This document shows, piece by piece, positions 6,789-6,833 of a DNA stretch of 6,833 nt. The notes below the pieces were generated by a model that saw only the letters and a list, made by a program, of their open reading frames with translations, did not search any database and was not told where the DNA came from. Source of the stretch: Candidatus Hydrogenedentota bacterium (GTDB lineage: Bacteria > Hydrogenedentota > Hydrogenedentia > Hydrogenedentales > SLHB01); contig JAJDAB010000263.1 of assembly GCA_029262095.1 (NCBI GenBank), positions 1-6,833 of the forward strand. Reading direction: 5' to 3'. The stretch's first letter is position 1. Each line of letters opens with the position of its first letter. The position numbers and the translations under genes were made by a program.

Positions 6789-6812
6789 AGCTTCTCCCTC
6801 GACAGCTTCTCC
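6789..6812 (-). promoter_or_regulatory. clpX ribosome binding site within a duplicated 9-base motif
   Basis: On the minus strand GGGAG lies six bases before the clpX ATG, a good Shine-Dalgarno. The motif GGAGAAGCT occurs twice with a 15-base period (plus-strand 6789-6797 and 6804-6812). Only the proximal copy is well spaced for initiation at 6787; the distal one may be a standby site or a chance repeat. Confidence 0.6.
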
Positions 6813-6824
6813 TACACGGCCCCA

Positions 6825-6830
6825 TTTATA
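6825..6830 (-). promoter_or_regulatory. Possible -10 box for clpX
   Basis: TATAAA on the minus strand matches five of six bases of the TATAAT consensus and would start a transcript about 30 bases before the clpX ATG. The -35 region would lie outside the window, so it cannot be tested here. clpX may instead be read through from an upstream gene. Confidence 0.25.
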
Positions 6831-6833
6831 GCA

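Noticed and set aside
1..6833. CRISPR array, insertion sequence, tRNA, rRNA or prophage
   Set aside because: No regularly spaced repeats, transposase or integrase motifs, or recognisable RNA gene sequences were seen.

Overview
The window looks like ordinary bacterial chromosome of mixed base composition. It is densely coded, with no mobile element, CRISPR array, tRNA or rRNA that I could recognise. The phylum cannot be fixed from the sequence. An AlgI-type membrane O-acyltransferase with an SGNH partner, and a small secreted protein next to them, would suit a Gram-negative or other diderm lineage. Attribution to a PVC-like, Hydrogenedentes-like or deltaproteobacterial group would be a guess.

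Left part (1-2099, plus strand): a cell-surface or exopolymer acylation module. It opens with the C-terminal half of an MBOAT O-acyltransferase (cut by the window edge). Six bases later comes an SGNH/GDSL-fold protein anchored by one N-terminal membrane segment. After a 173-base gap follows a 146-residue protein with a clear signal peptide and a strong Shine-Dalgarno. MBOAT plus SGNH pairs are known to move acyl (usually acetyl) groups across the membrane onto polysaccharides or wall polymers. The third gene may belong to the same unit but its function is unknown.

Centre (2100-2235): a 136-base gap between convergent genes. It holds only short weak inverted repeats and no convincing terminator.

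Right part (2236-6833, minus strand, so read right to left): clpX, then lon, then engB (ysxC). ClpX and Lon are AAA+ protein-quality-control ATPases, and EngB is a GTPase for large-subunit ribosome assembly. All three have intact catalytic motifs. lon and engB overlap by four bases (ATGA), which suggests translational coupling. clpX and lon are separated by 242 bases rich in inverted repeats. These include an 18-pair hairpin that is fully paired only in the RNA made from the minus strand. The gene order resembles the clpX-lon-ysxC neighbourhood known from Bacillus and other bacteria, so this half is conserved housekeeping sequence.

I see no clear undescribed system. The items most worth a second look are the structured clpX-lon spacer, the small secreted protein beside the acyltransferase pair, and the lysine/arginine-rich tail on Lon.
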